Source: an uncultured Pseudomonadota bacterium | GTDB lineage: Bacteria; Pseudomonadota; Gammaproteobacteria; Steroidobacterales; Steroidobacteraceae | Length of the DNA: 64,000 bases | Direction: 5' to 3' | NCBI GenBank assembly: GCA_903832085.1 | Contig: CAIKZZ010000006.1 | Span: 62,001 to 126,000 of the forward strand | Shown: positions 16,403-24,959 of the stretch, piece after piece | Layout: the number at the start of each line of letters is the position of its first letter | Position numbering within the stretch: the stretch's first letter is position 1 | Notes under the pieces: model-generated | Database searches by the model: none | What the model saw: the letters and a program-made list of their open reading frames with translations, nothing else | What the model was told of the DNA's origin: nothing | Made by a program: the position numbers and the translations under genes

Positions 16403-17326
16403 TCAAACGCCAAGGGGCGTGACCCGATAGCCTAGACGCGGAAAATGCACTACAACCTCGCCCACCTGTGGATGCTCACGACGGACGGCGATTTCATGCG
16501 CAGTCGCAATCGTTACCAGCCCTTCTACAGCACCACGCTTAGTGTCATCAGGCATCACACTAACGCGCTGTCCAGCCTGCAACCCTTGAGCATCATTTGA
16601 GTCAATGTCATCTATCGGAGAGGGCTTGCTATCACGCGCCACCTGAAAGGCGGTAGCTGCATCAATTGCTGTACGCGCACCCTCACCCAGCGCGCTCACG
16701 CGCGCCTCCCATGCCGCAAGATTTGTAAATCCGGCAAGCAACTCTTGCGCTGTGTCAGGCAGTGCACCACGAGCAAGCCAGACGAAGGGATGCGCCTGCG
16801 CATCAACCAAGCCAGGAGCCGCGCCACTCAGAAAATGCCGGCCATCGGCTAGTTGCTGCTCCAACAAACTTGCATGGGCACGAAACTGCGCCCGCGCATG
16901 ACTTAAGTCGTCGCCAACGGTTGCAAAATTAATATCTGGGAACAAGGCTTCTCGGTCACGACGAAAGGCTTCAGGCCACGCAGTAGCCGTCATAGCAAGC
17001 ACGATATGCAGTCCCGCGCGGAAAAAAGTATCAGCCCATTTAACCAGCGCCAAAGACAGCCCCATGTCTGCCGCCGGAAACAAGGACGGACGCGGATAGC
17101 GACGCTCCAGTACACGCGCAATCAACATGGAGTCGATATAAACATCCCCTCCGATCTGCAACACCGGCGTACCACGGTAACCGCCAGTTAATGCCAGCAG
17201 ATCATCTTTCGGAGGCATCATAGGAGTTTCTACCCAACGCCAATCCAAATCTTTAAACGCCAGCATCCGCAGCACACGCTGTGTAAACGGTGAGGCATCA
17301 TACGAGTGCAGAATTAATTCGCTCAT
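16403..17326 (-). CDS. Glutathione-S-transferase-like protein with C-terminal extension (copy 1)
   Basis: The 307-residue protein begins with a thioredoxin-fold GST N-domain (SELILHSYDASPFTQRVLRML, TPVLQIGGDVYIDSMLI), then an all-helical GST C-domain (FLSGAAPGLVDAQAHPFVWLARG). About 80 further residues from about 225 are predicted mainly beta, ending HFPRLGYRV. It is a paralogue of the protein at 18073-18993, which has the same three-part layout. The family extension resembles the DUF7962-type domain found after some GSTs. The start overlaps the stop of the GST at 17323 as ATGA. A glutathione-dependent step such as ether cleavage, isomerisation or detoxification is possible; no catalytic residue can be named with confidence. 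Confidence 0.83.
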   Translation of the reverse strand: MSELILHSYDASPFTQRVLRMLAFKDLDWRWVETPMMPPKDDLLALTGGYRGTPVLQIGGDVYIDSMLIARVLERRYPRPSLFPAADMGLSLALVKWADTFFRAGLHIVLAMTATAWPEAFRRDREALFPDINFATVGDDLSHARAQFRAHASLLEQQLADGRHFLSGAAPGLVDAQAHPFVWLARGALPDTAQELLAGFTNLAAWEARVSALGEGARTAIDAATAFQVARDSKPSPIDDIDSNDAQGLQAGQRVSVMPDDTKRGAVEGLVTIATAHEIAVRREHPQVGEVVVHFPRLGYRVTPLGV

Positions 17327-18036
17327 TGCTTGTCTCCGGAGGGCTCATTGTTGTTATGCGCACTCACACTCGCAGCCGTCTGACCATACAAAAAAGTATG
17401 CCCGACCGCATCTGCCGCCTTCTCGTGACCACGCTCCAGTCCTTTTTGTACCGCGCCACGCGCACCCATGGCAGCGAACCAGCGCGCGACATGCGGGAAA
17501 TCCTCAAGTCGCTGTCCCTGCCGCTCGTAAGGGATGATCCATGGATAGCATGCCATGTCAGCAATCGAGTACTCACCAGCCAACCACTCGGATTCACCCA
17601 GTGCGCGGTTCAGCACACCGTACAGACGGTTACACTCATCCGTGTAACGCCGAATACCGTATGGCACCTGCTCACTGGCAAAGGCACGGAAGTGGTGCGC
17701 CTGACCTGCCATCGGCCCGAGCCCACCCACCTGCCAGAAAAGCCACTGCAATGCTCGGTAGCGCGCTTGCCCGCCCGCCGGCAAGTACTGGCCCGTACGC
17801 TCGGCCAGATACAACAGAATTGCGCCAGATTCGAACACACTCACCGGCGCCTGCGGCTGCGTCGAATCAACGAGAGCAGGGATTTTATTGTTGGGGCTAA
17901 TCTTCAAGAATTCCGGTGCAAACTGCGCCCCACGGGTGATATCCACAAACTGAATTCGGTACGGAAGACCACACTCTTCCAGCATGATGGTGACTTTAAG
18001 ACCATTCGGTGATGGATAGAAGTAAAGATCAATCAT
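17323..18036 (-). CDS. Glutathione S-transferase, YfcG/Ure2-like
   Basis: The 237-residue protein begins MIDLYFYPSPNGLKVTIMLEE, the N-domain start typical of the YfcG/YghU/Ure2p nu-class, where the Thr/Ser-x-Asn motif activates glutathione or binds its disulfide. NNKIPALVD and FESGAILLYLAE form the GSH-binding site. The C-domain contains YSIADMACYPW. Members are disulfide reductases or peroxidases. It lies between two other GST-like genes in a tight minus-strand operon. The last about 25 residues are polar and probably disordered. Confidence 0.87.
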   Translation of the reverse strand: MIDLYFYPSPNGLKVTIMLEECGLPYRIQFVDITRGAQFAPEFLKISPNNKIPALVDSTQPQAPVSVFESGAILLYLAERTGQYLPAGGQARYRALQWLFWQVGGLGPMAGQAHHFRAFASEQVPYGIRRYTDECNRLYGVLNRALGESEWLAGEYSIADMACYPWIIPYERQGQRLEDFPHVARWFAAMGARGAVQKGLERGHEKAADAVGHTFLYGQTAASVSAHNNNEPSGDKQ

Positions 18037-18072
18037 AGTGCCTCACCCTAATAACGGACCATATCCAAACAC

Positions 18073-18993
18073 TCATGAGGTACGGTCCACGCGGTAGCCG
18101 ATGCGCGGAAAATGCACATGCACTATGCCAGCGGCCGGATCCTCTCGACGAATGACGACTTCCCGAATGTTAAGCGTCACGAGCGTACCGAGTACAGGAT
18201 CTTTGCCGTAGTCGTCTGCTGCAACTGTGACTTTCTCACCCAGCACTAATCCATAAGGATCTGAGCTATCAACACCGAGGCCTGGTTCAGGCGCCTGAGC
18301 ACGCGCAATCGCGTGCGCCTCCTCGACACTTAACTCACTTCGTGTTCCGTGGCCTACAGCCTGCATACGAGACTCCCACGCAGCAAGATGCTTGAATCCT
18401 GCAAACAATGTGCCTGCGATAGGCACATTGCCACGCGCCATCCAAACTGGAAAGTAGGCACTGACGTCGGCGAAGCCCGGCGTATCTCCCAACAGAAAAC
18501 GACGCCCGTCGGCGAGCTGTTGCTCCACAAGATCAGCATGTGCTCGCAACTGGGTCGCGAGCTGCGGAATCTGCGCCTCTAGCGTATCGAAGTCCATAAA
18601 ATTAAAAAACGCTTTGCGGTCATTGAGAATCGCCTCGGGCAGGCCCCTCTTATTCAGCCCCATTGATAGACCCGCACCTGGATTAAAAAAGGCACTATCA
18701 CTCCAGGCAGTCAGAGCAAGCGTCAACCCTTGATTGCCATCGGGAAACAGGGTGCGCTGTGGAAACCGGCGCTCAATCTCGGTTGCAATCAAACGTGTAT
18801 CGCAATAGACATCCGCACCAATCTGGAGGACCGGCGTTTTTCGGTAGCCACCGGTGAGTGCCGTCAGGCCCGGCTTTGGCATCACTAGCGGTATCTCAAC
18901 GGAGGCCCAAGCCAGTTGCTTCAGACCAAAAATCAGGCGAACCTTCTCCGCGAAGGGCGACAGGTCAAAGTGGTGCAAAATGAGGCTAGACAT
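18073..18993 (-). CDS. Glutathione-S-transferase-like protein with C-terminal extension (copy 2)
   Basis: The 306-residue protein is a paralogue of 16403-17326: shared blocks include LTGGYRKTPVLQIGADVY, LFPDGNQGLTLAL, LLEQQLADG-like VEQQLADGRRFLLG, and the C-terminal HVHFPRIGYRV. It has a GST N-domain, GST helical domain and the same beta-rich tail. It is the first gene of the minus-strand operon (GST-GST-GST-acyl-CoA dehydrogenase) and is divergent from the Rieske oxygenase gene at 19127. The 18-base palindrome at 19046-19063 is centred in the 133-base divergent region, so both directions may share one regulator. Confidence 0.83.
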   Translation of the reverse strand: MSSLILHHFDLSPFAEKVRLIFGLKQLAWASVEIPLVMPKPGLTALTGGYRKTPVLQIGADVYCDTRLIATEIERRFPQRTLFPDGNQGLTLALTAWSDSAFFNPGAGLSMGLNKRGLPEAILNDRKAFFNFMDFDTLEAQIPQLATQLRAHADLVEQQLADGRRFLLGDTPGFADVSAYFPVWMARGNVPIAGTLFAGFKHLAAWESRMQAVGHGTRSELSVEEAHAIARAQAPEPGLGVDSSDPYGLVLGEKVTVAADDYGKDPVLGTLVTLNIREVVIRREDPAAGIVHVHFPRIGYRVDRTS

Positions 18994-19045
18994 GGGTGGA
19001 CACTCACGCTGGTAGACCTTGACTATAGACGGCGTACTAGGAAAA

Positions 19046-19063
19046 AAACAGTCATGCCTGTTT
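19046..19063. promoter_or_regulatory. Palindromic operator-like site B (best 18-base form of the shared motif)
   Basis: AAACAGTCATGCCTGTTT is palindromic except at one pair of positions (7 and 12). It is flanked by A-runs on the left and T-runs on the right. It lies between the divergent GST operon and a Rieske oxygenase gene, 64 bases before the Rieske start codon and overlapping the -35 region of its proposed promoter. This layout suits a repressor. Confidence 0.65.
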
Positions 19064-19089
19064 CTTTTTAGCCCTACGGTTCCTATACT
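19061..19089 (+). promoter_or_regulatory. Putative sigma-70 promoter of the first Rieske oxygenase gene
   Basis: A good -10 hexamer TATACT (19084-19089) is preceded, at 17 bases, by a poor -35 TTTCTT (19061-19066) that overlaps the right arm of the palindrome. The same geometry (CTGTTTC to TATA-T, 26 bases) is seen at 24957-24985. The weak -35 fits a regulated promoter. Confidence 0.5.
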
Positions 19090-19126
19090 CAGACGCGCAC
19101 CGCCAGCGCTCGAGGAGAGTAAGAGT

Positions 19127-20341
19127 ATGGTCGATCAGGCAACGGTGGATTTCCACAAAGAAGGCATGCGCTACGAGTTTGAGCGCACTGCGCCCCCCGA
19201 TGGATTTCCCACATTTCCATTGATACCGGGCGGTCGCTATACCGACCCGCAATTTCTCGCCCTCGAGCATCAATACCTGTGGAAAAAAAGCTGGCTCTAC
19301 GCGGGCCACATCGATGAGCTACCGATGCCGGGCGACTTTATGCTGTGGCAGCGCACCGGTACACCGATCGTCCTCGTGCATGGCAAGGACGGCGTGGTCC
19401 GCGCTTTTTACAATACATGCCGACATCGCGGCGCGCCGCTAGTACAAACCGACTGCGGTCACGTGGAAGGCTTTGTCTGCAAATACCACGGCTGGACGTA
19501 CGGCCTTGATGGCACACTACTTAATCTCCGTGACAAGCGTGACTTTCCAAGCATTGATATGACCACGCTGCCCCTACTGCCAGTCCGCTGTGAGCGCTTA
19601 GGCAACTGGATTTTCGTCAACGAAGACCCGAATGCAGAACCACTATTAACGCACCTCGGTAAGATTCCGTATTACGCGGAAGAAATTCAGCCGGCACAAA
19701 CACGGTTTGTGCACAAGAAGTCATACCCCGTTAAATGCAACGTCAAAGTACTACTCGATGCATTTCTTGAGGTCTACCACCTCAAGTCCATACATCAAAG
19801 CACTGTCGACCGCTTCCTTGATCACCGTGGTACAACTATTAACCTGTGGCCCAAAGGCCACTCGCTAATGATCACACCCAATCGCCGAGCCGACTGGGAA
19901 GATCCAGGCGCCCGTGGCATGCGTCGCATCGAGACAGCAAGCGAACTCACCGCAAAGAACAATCCTTCCTTGCTGTTTTATCCAAATCTAGTGACCCCGA
20001 TCGCCGATAGCGGCATTCCATTTATCCTGTTCTGGCCAAAAGGCCCGCGCGACATGGAGATTGAAGTGCAGTGGTTCTCTCCAGACTGGGGTAGCGGGCC
20101 GTTGCACCCCAATTGGGAAGCACGTATCGCAAACTTTGAGCGCATTTTGTTCGAAGACACCCAGTTTGCAGAACAAATCCAAGTCTCTGTGGAGTCATCT
20201 GCTTTTCACGGCATGACGCTTAATTACCAAGAGCGCAGGATTTATCATTGGCACGAAGAACTGGATCGGCGCATTGGCAAGGCGAATGTCCCGCCCCACC
20301 TTGCCATTACACCGGTGCTCGAGCCGTACGTCGCCAAATGA
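19127..20341 (+). CDS. Rieske non-haem iron oxygenase, alpha subunit (first)
   Basis: From the ATG at 19127 (GAGGAGAG seven bases upstream) the protein is 404 residues. The N-terminal Rieske domain has ligands C98, H100, C118 and H121 (CRHRG, CKYHGW). The catalytic domain has the mononuclear-iron motif DAFLEVYHLKSIH, with bridging D211 and His218/His223; the third carboxylate ligand lies further on and I cannot fix it. The protein is of the large-subunit type that can work without a beta subunit; no small subunit gene is adjacent. Ferredoxin at 14834 is the probable donor. It is followed by the HMG-CoA-synthase-like fusion gene, and the two are probably co-transcribed. Confidence 0.93.
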   Translation: MVDQATVDFHKEGMRYEFERTAPPDGFPTFPLIPGGRYTDPQFLALEHQYLWKKSWLYAGHIDELPMPGDFMLWQRTGTPIVLVHGKDGVVRAFYNTCRHRGAPLVQTDCGHVEGFVCKYHGWTYGLDGTLLNLRDKRDFPSIDMTTLPLLPVRCERLGNWIFVNEDPNAEPLLTHLGKIPYYAEEIQPAQTRFVHKKSYPVKCNVKVLLDAFLEVYHLKSIHQSTVDRFLDHRGTTINLWPKGHSLMITPNRRADWEDPGARGMRRIETASELTAKNNPSLLFYPNLVTPIADSGIPFILFWPKGPRDMEIEVQWFSPDWGSGPLHPNWEARIANFERILFEDTQFAEQIQVSVESSAFHGMTLNYQERRIYHWHEELDRRIGKANVPPHLAITPVLEPYVAK

Positions 20342-20375
20342 ATAGCCCTTCTGCTCTGCCTAAGGCGTGCATTCC

Positions 20376-21806
20376 GTGAGTCGCGGCATCACTGGGTTTG
20401 GCGCCTACGTGCCGCGCTGGCGGCTCGATAGACAGGCTGTGAAACAATCGCTCAGCTGGCTGTCCCAAGGAAAAAGTAAGGCACTCGGTACTCGCAGTTA
20501 CTGTAACTGGGACGAAGATGCGCTCACTCTGGGCGTGGAAGCCGCCCGTGATTGCCTCTCGAGCGTCTCCGCTCAGCCAGACGCCATTTGGCTCGCATCA
20601 ACATCGCTACCGTTTGCTGATCGCAGCAATGCAGGACTACTCGCTGCCGCCCTCGATGTAGCGCCCGCCTGCCAAACACTCGACAGCGCCGGCTCGCTGC
20701 GTGCAGCCACGAGTGCGCTGATCAGCGCACTTTCAAACAGCAGTTGCTCACTGATTGTTGGCAGCGATGCCCGTAAAGCAAGGCCTGCGAGCCCACAAGA
20801 ACTCTCCTTTGGTCATGCAGCAGCAGCAGTGCTGGTCGGCAACAATCAAGTTGTTGCAGAGCACTTAGGCTCGCATTCGGTCGCCATCGATTTTGTAGAT
20901 CACTACAGAGCAACCCATGCTGAATTTGACTATGCGCTGGAAGAACGCTGGGTCAGAGACGAGGGCTATCAAAAAATAGTGCCCCCAGCCATCGCGGCGC
21001 TGCTGACTCGCTGCGCCGTCAGCCCGAGTCAGATCACACATCTACTGATGCCCACAGGGCCTGCGATCGCGACACGACTTGCCAAGGACTGCGGCATTGC
21101 AGCGACAGCGGTCGTAGATCCTCTGCATACCGAGATCGGCGACACCGGCACTGGACACCCGTTGCTCATGCTTTGCCATACACTCGAAACTGCTGCCGCT
21201 GGCGCGCTGATATTACTCATCGGCTTTGGTCAGGGCGTGGATGCATTGCTCTTTCGTGTGCCTACCAAGAAGCCATCGTCGCGTCCACACCGCGGCGTGA
21301 GCAGCCACTTAACGGCCGGTAAGACCGACACGATGTACACACGTTATTTGGCGCATCAAGGCTTGCTGGATGTGGACTTTGGCATGCGCGCTGAGCGCGA
21401 TGCACGGACCGCGCAAAGCGCCGCATATCGCCGCCACCGTGATCTGACCGCATTTGTGGGCGGCCGCTGCTCGCAATGCAAGACCTTGCAATTTCCGTAC
21501 TCAAGAGTCTGCGTAAACCCTGATTGCCGCCTCACTGATACCCAAACAGCAGAGCGCATCGCCGACGTGACGGGCGCCGTTAAATCCTTTACAGAAGACT
21601 GGCTCGCCTATAGCCCAAATCCCCCACTGGCTTATGGCAACGTCAACATTGGCGATGGTGGCAATGTGTTCATGGAATTTGCTGACGTAGAACCTGGCGT
21701 ATTGAGCGTCGGTCTACCGGTACGCATGGTCTTTCGAATCAAAGATGTGGACCGGGTCCGCGGCTTTCATCGTTATTTTTGGAAAGCTACTCCGGTGGGA
21801 AGCTAA
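20376..21806 (+). CDS. HMG-CoA-synthase/KAS III-like protein fused to a DUF35 zinc-ribbon/OB-fold domain
   Basis: The start is taken at GTG 20376, which has AAGG 10 bases upstream; GTG 20367 is too close to it. The 476-residue product has a thiolase-fold N-terminal region (about 1-295, beginning ITGFGAYVPRWRLDR) like archaeal and PhlA-type HMG-CoA synthases. A C-terminal DUF35 unit follows, with zinc ligands C365, C368, C379 and C384 and an OB-fold. The position where HMG-CoA synthases carry the nucleophilic Cys (NAC-type motif) reads LDSAGSLRA, so the Cys seems lost. Such proteins form complexes with thiolases and bring the acyl-CoA to them. The thiolase gene follows two bases later. A scaffold or partner role, rather than independent catalysis, is my inference. 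Confidence 0.8.
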   Translation: MSRGITGFGAYVPRWRLDRQAVKQSLSWLSQGKSKALGTRSYCNWDEDALTLGVEAARDCLSSVSAQPDAIWLASTSLPFADRSNAGLLAAALDVAPACQTLDSAGSLRAATSALISALSNSSCSLIVGSDARKARPASPQELSFGHAAAAVLVGNNQVVAEHLGSHSVAIDFVDHYRATHAEFDYALEERWVRDEGYQKIVPPAIAALLTRCAVSPSQITHLLMPTGPAIATRLAKDCGIAATAVVDPLHTEIGDTGTGHPLLMLCHTLETAAAGALILLIGFGQGVDALLFRVPTKKPSSRPHRGVSSHLTAGKTDTMYTRYLAHQGLLDVDFGMRAERDARTAQSAAYRRHRDLTAFVGGRCSQCKTLQFPYSRVCVNPDCRLTDTQTAERIADVTGAVKSFTEDWLAYSPNPPLAYGNVNIGDGGNVFMEFADVEPGVLSVGLPVRMVFRIKDVDRVRGFHRYFWKATPVGS

Positions 21807-21808
21807 TT

Positions 21809-23023
21809 ATGGCAACCGGCATTCGCGACAAAGTCGCAATCATCGGCATGGGCTGTGCACGTTTTGGTGAACGCTGGGACGCAAGCCCAGACGATCTGAT
21901 GCTGGAAGCATTTACCGAGGCCTCCGCAGATGCGGGCATCGACCGCGATCAGATTGAAGCGGCATGGCTAGGCGTGTTCTATCAGGAACAAAGCACGTCA
22001 AAATCCGGATTACCACTGTCACTCGCCTTGCGCTTACCGAACACGCCCGTGACGCGTGTCGAAAACCTCTGCGCGACGGGAACCGAGGCACTACGCGGTG
22101 CGGTCTATGCCGTTGCTTCAGGCGCGGTTGATATTGCGCTTGCCATGGGCATGGAAAAGCTCAAGGACACAGGCTTTGCGGGCCTGCCGGAGCGCACCAA
22201 AGGCACCTTCGAGGATCAGTGGCAGCCAGGGTTCACCCCGCCAGGCGCCTTCGCACAACTGGCAAGCGCCTATGCTGCGCGTCACAGCATCACGCGTGAC
22301 GATCTCAAACGTGCCATGGCGCATGTGTCATGGAAAAGCCATGAAAACGCTGCCGATAATCCGAAAGCGCACCTGCGTAACCGCATTACGATCGAACAAA
22401 TACTGAACGCACCCATCATCGCGGCACCACTAGGCACCTTTGACTGCTGCGGAGTCAGTGATGGCGCCGCCTGCGCCATCGTCACCACGCCTGAAATCGC
22501 TGCAAACCTTGCGCGCAATCAAGCCCGACGCGACATCGTCACGGTAAAAGCCCTCGCATTAGCATCCTCCAACGGCGTCGAAATGGGCCACGCAAGCTGG
22601 GATGGTAGCTACACCCCCACAACGCGACTGGCCGCTGCCCGCGCCTATAAAGAGGCCGGCATCAATGATCCGCGCAAGGCCTTAAGCCTCATTGAGGTGC
22701 ACGACTGCTTCTCAATTACTGAGCTGGTCCTAATGGAAGACTTAGGCTTGTCCGATCCTGGTCGTGCGGTCAACGATATCCTTGATGGCCGTTATGACCG
22801 GACTGGGGCAATTCCGTGCCAAGTCGATGGCGGTCTCAAGTGTTTTGGTCACCCGGTCGGCGCATCTGGACTGCGCATGGCCTATGAAATCTATACACAG
22901 CTACTAGGCAGAGCGGGCGCTAGGCAGCTAAAAAATCCCACCCTTGGCCTAACCCATAATTTAGGTGGTATTCCGAATCGGAACGTAGCTAGTATTACTG
23001 TCCTTGGACTTAACTCGATCTAA
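21809..23023 (+). CDS. Thiolase, SCP2/PhlC-like
   Basis: The 404-residue protein has the thiolase layout of the SCP2-type (non-degradative sequence group): nucleophile C88 in ENLCATGTEAL, then GMEKLKDTGF, VHDCFSITELVLMEDLGL and the C-terminal GGLKCFGHPVGASG with the second catalytic Cys/His, then LTHNLGG. Members cleave or form beta-ketoacyl-CoA or do retro-aldol cleavage together with DUF35 partners, as in steroid side-chain degradation (Ltp2/ChsH2 type), or C-acylation in PhlACB. The ATG follows the fusion gene stop by two bases. It probably works as a complex with that fusion protein. Confidence 0.9.
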   Translation: MATGIRDKVAIIGMGCARFGERWDASPDDLMLEAFTEASADAGIDRDQIEAAWLGVFYQEQSTSKSGLPLSLALRLPNTPVTRVENLCATGTEALRGAVYAVASGAVDIALAMGMEKLKDTGFAGLPERTKGTFEDQWQPGFTPPGAFAQLASAYAARHSITRDDLKRAMAHVSWKSHENAADNPKAHLRNRITIEQILNAPIIAAPLGTFDCCGVSDGAACAIVTTPEIAANLARNQARRDIVTVKALALASSNGVEMGHASWDGSYTPTTRLAAARAYKEAGINDPRKALSLIEVHDCFSITELVLMEDLGLSDPGRAVNDILDGRYDRTGAIPCQVDGGLKCFGHPVGASGLRMAYEIYTQLLGRAGARQLKNPTLGLTHNLGGIPNRNVASITVLGLNSI

Positions 23024-23035
23024 AGGAGCGATCCC

Positions 23036-23605
23036 ATGGTTGACACGCTATTCACACGTACACCTCGTGACAAGTTGCCCGCAGACTTTCAGCCAGCATG
23101 GGACATGCTCAATAAACTAACGGGCGACGCAACTTTTGTGGAGGTTTTTGCGCAAAATCCAGCCATGCTCGAATTTGTGATGGCTAAGTTTTATATGCCG
23201 GTGTTCTTTGGCGGCAATGTTGATCAACGCTACAAGCAGCTGGCTCGGCTGAAGCTATCGCTAATCCATGGCTGCCTGACCTGCAATAAACAAAATGTTC
23301 CCGGTGCACTCGGCGCAGGAATCTCAGAAGCGCAGGTTGCAGCAATGGATACCTTCGAAACAGGTCCATTCACCGACGCAGATAAAGCAGTTATTGCGTT
23401 CGCGGCAGAAGTCGCTTTGACGAATATGACCGGTGAGATGACACCCGCTCTATTTAAACGCTTACGTCAGCATTTTTCGGAAGCTGACATCCTTGAGCTC
23501 GGCACTGCAATGGCCATCATCTCTGGAATGGCGAAACTCTCATTCGTACTGAACTTAGTCGAAAAGGAAAGCTACTGCCCGTTCACGCCTAAAGCCGCGG
23601 CGTGA
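23036..23605 (+). CDS. Carboxymuconolactone decarboxylase/AhpD-like protein
   Basis: The 189-residue helical protein has the AhpD/CMD core with a redox CxxC pair, C80 and C83, in IHGCLTCNKQNV, and a second half LELGTAMAIISGMAKLSFVLNLV. The CxxC favours an AhpD-like peroxidase or disulfide reductase over true gamma-carboxymuconolactone decarboxylase, which lacks it. AAAGGAG precedes the ATG. It is the last gene of the plus-strand Rieske-fusion-thiolase operon, and its 3' end overlaps the convergent dctA-like gene by 34 bases. Its role in the pathway is unknown; repair of oxidised cofactors or a small decarboxylation are options. Confidence 0.82.
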   Translation: MVDTLFTRTPRDKLPADFQPAWDMLNKLTGDATFVEVFAQNPAMLEFVMAKFYMPVFFGGNVDQRYKQLARLKLSLIHGCLTCNKQNVPGALGAGISEAQVAAMDTFETGPFTDADKAVIAFAAEVALTNMTGEMTPALFKRLRQHFSEADILELGTAMAIISGMAKLSFVLNLVEKESYCPFTPKAAA

Positions 23606-24840
23606 GGCTGAGACGCGCTGCCAAGCTCGCCCTCCCAAGAGGCCACCACTGCGGTTGCGATTGAGTTTCCAACCACATTGGTGGCGCTGCGGCCCATATC
23701 CAGTAGCTGGTCCACCGCCAAGATCAGGGCAAGCCCCGCCTCTGGAATCTTGAAGTAGGCGAGCGTCGCGGCAATCACCACGAGCGAAGCGCGTGGCACC
23801 CCAGCCATGCCCTTGCTAGTCACCATCAGCAGCAACAGCATTGTGAGCTGCTGACTCACTGAAAGATGGATGCCATATGCCTGCGCAATGAATAACGTTG
23901 CAAAGGTGCAGTACATCATGGAGCCATCCAGATTAAACGAGTACCCGAGCGGCAGCACAAAGCTTGCAATGCGCTCAGATACGCCAAAACGTTCAAGCTG
24001 CTGCAGCGTTTTCGGATACGCAGCCTCCGAGGTCGCCGTCGAAAAAGCTAGCAACACAGGCTCACGAATCGCGCGCATCAACTCAAGAATACGACCGCGC
24101 AGCACCACGTAACCTAGCAGTATCAGCACGCACCATAACGTCGCTAGCGCCAAGTAAAATCCACCAATAAAGCGACCATACGTCATGAGCATCCCAAGAC
24201 CCTGAGCACTCACTGTTGCGGTAATCGCCGCAAATACCGCGACAGGCGCAGTCAACATCACATAGCTGGTAACCTTTAGCATGACGTGCGCGACTTCATC
24301 GAGCAGCGTTAACAACCGTTCGCCGCCCTTGCCAAGGTTGGCCAAGGCCACGCCAAAAAACCCAGCGAACACCACAATCTGCAAAATCTCATTGTTAGCC
24401 ATGGCCTCAGCAAGCGAACGAGGCACTAGATGAGTGATGAACTCATGCAAGGACATGGTCCCCGAATTAACCACTGCGCTCGCGCCATCTGACGGAATGG
24501 GTAAATGTAGCGCAGCACCGGGCTGCAACAGCGTCACCATCACGATGCCAAGCACCAGCGACAATAGTGACCCCAACAAAAACCATGCCAGAGTACGCAC
24601 CCCCACCCCACCCAGCGAGGATGAGCTCCCCATCTTTGCGACGCCAACCACCAAGGTTGAAAACACCAGCGGAGCGATGATCATCCGAATGAGTCGCAAA
24701 AACACATCGGTCACCAGCGATAGGTACCCGGCCAGTGCTTTTAGCGTCGCGGGGTCGGTCACAGTGGCATGGCACACGGCGCCAGCGATCACGCCAAAGA
24801 TCATGGCGAACAAGATGTAGAGCGTGACGTGTCGCTTCAT
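23572..24840 (-). CDS. Dicarboxylate/amino acid:cation symporter (DAACS family)
   Basis: The start is taken at ATG 24840, which has GGAGGGG close upstream and begins MKRHVTLYILFAMIFG; the longer frame to 24936 adds a non-homologous tail. The 422-residue membrane protein shows the DctA/GltP elevator fold: RMIIAPLVFSTLVVGVA, the HP1 serine region FSTATSEAAYPKTL, the substrate and cation motifs GYSFNLDGSMMY and VDQLLDMGRSATNVVGN. It imports C4-dicarboxylates or related acidic substrates with Na+ or H+. It is divergent from the second Rieske oxygenase, with a palindrome between them, so an acidic pathway substrate or intermediate may be its cargo. Confidence 0.9.
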   Translation of the reverse strand: MKRHVTLYILFAMIFGVIAGAVCHATVTDPATLKALAGYLSLVTDVFLRLIRMIIAPLVFSTLVVGVAKMGSSSSLGGVGVRTLAWFLLGSLLSLVLGIVMVTLLQPGAALHLPIPSDGASAVVNSGTMSLHEFITHLVPRSLAEAMANNEILQIVVFAGFFGVALANLGKGGERLLTLLDEVAHVMLKVTSYVMLTAPVAVFAAITATVSAQGLGMLMTYGRFIGGFYLALATLWCVLILLGYVVLRGRILELMRAIREPVLLAFSTATSEAAYPKTLQQLERFGVSERIASFVLPLGYSFNLDGSMMYCTFATLFIAQAYGIHLSVSQQLTMLLLLMVTSKGMAGVPRASLVVIAATLAYFKIPEAGLALILAVDQLLDMGRSATNVVGNSIATAVVASWEGELGSASQPHAAALGVNGQ

Positions 24841-24937
24841 AAAACCCCTCCAACGATGCGCCACTGTGGCAATTAGTGCAGTGCAACGCAATGGGCAGCC
24901 CCGACTCAGAGGACCGACCAGTCTGGCCAAATACACA

Positions 24938-24959
24938 AAACAGTCACTTCTGACTGTTT
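24938..24959. promoter_or_regulatory. Palindromic operator-like site A (perfect inverted repeat)
   Basis: A perfect 9-base inverted repeat, AAACAGTCA and TGACTGTTT, with a 4-base spacer CTTC, lies between the divergent dctA-like and Rieske oxygenase genes. The arms share the AAACAG/CTGTTT ends of site B, but the centre is 4 bases longer. The right arm overlaps the -35 of the proposed Rieske promoter. Confidence 0.65.
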
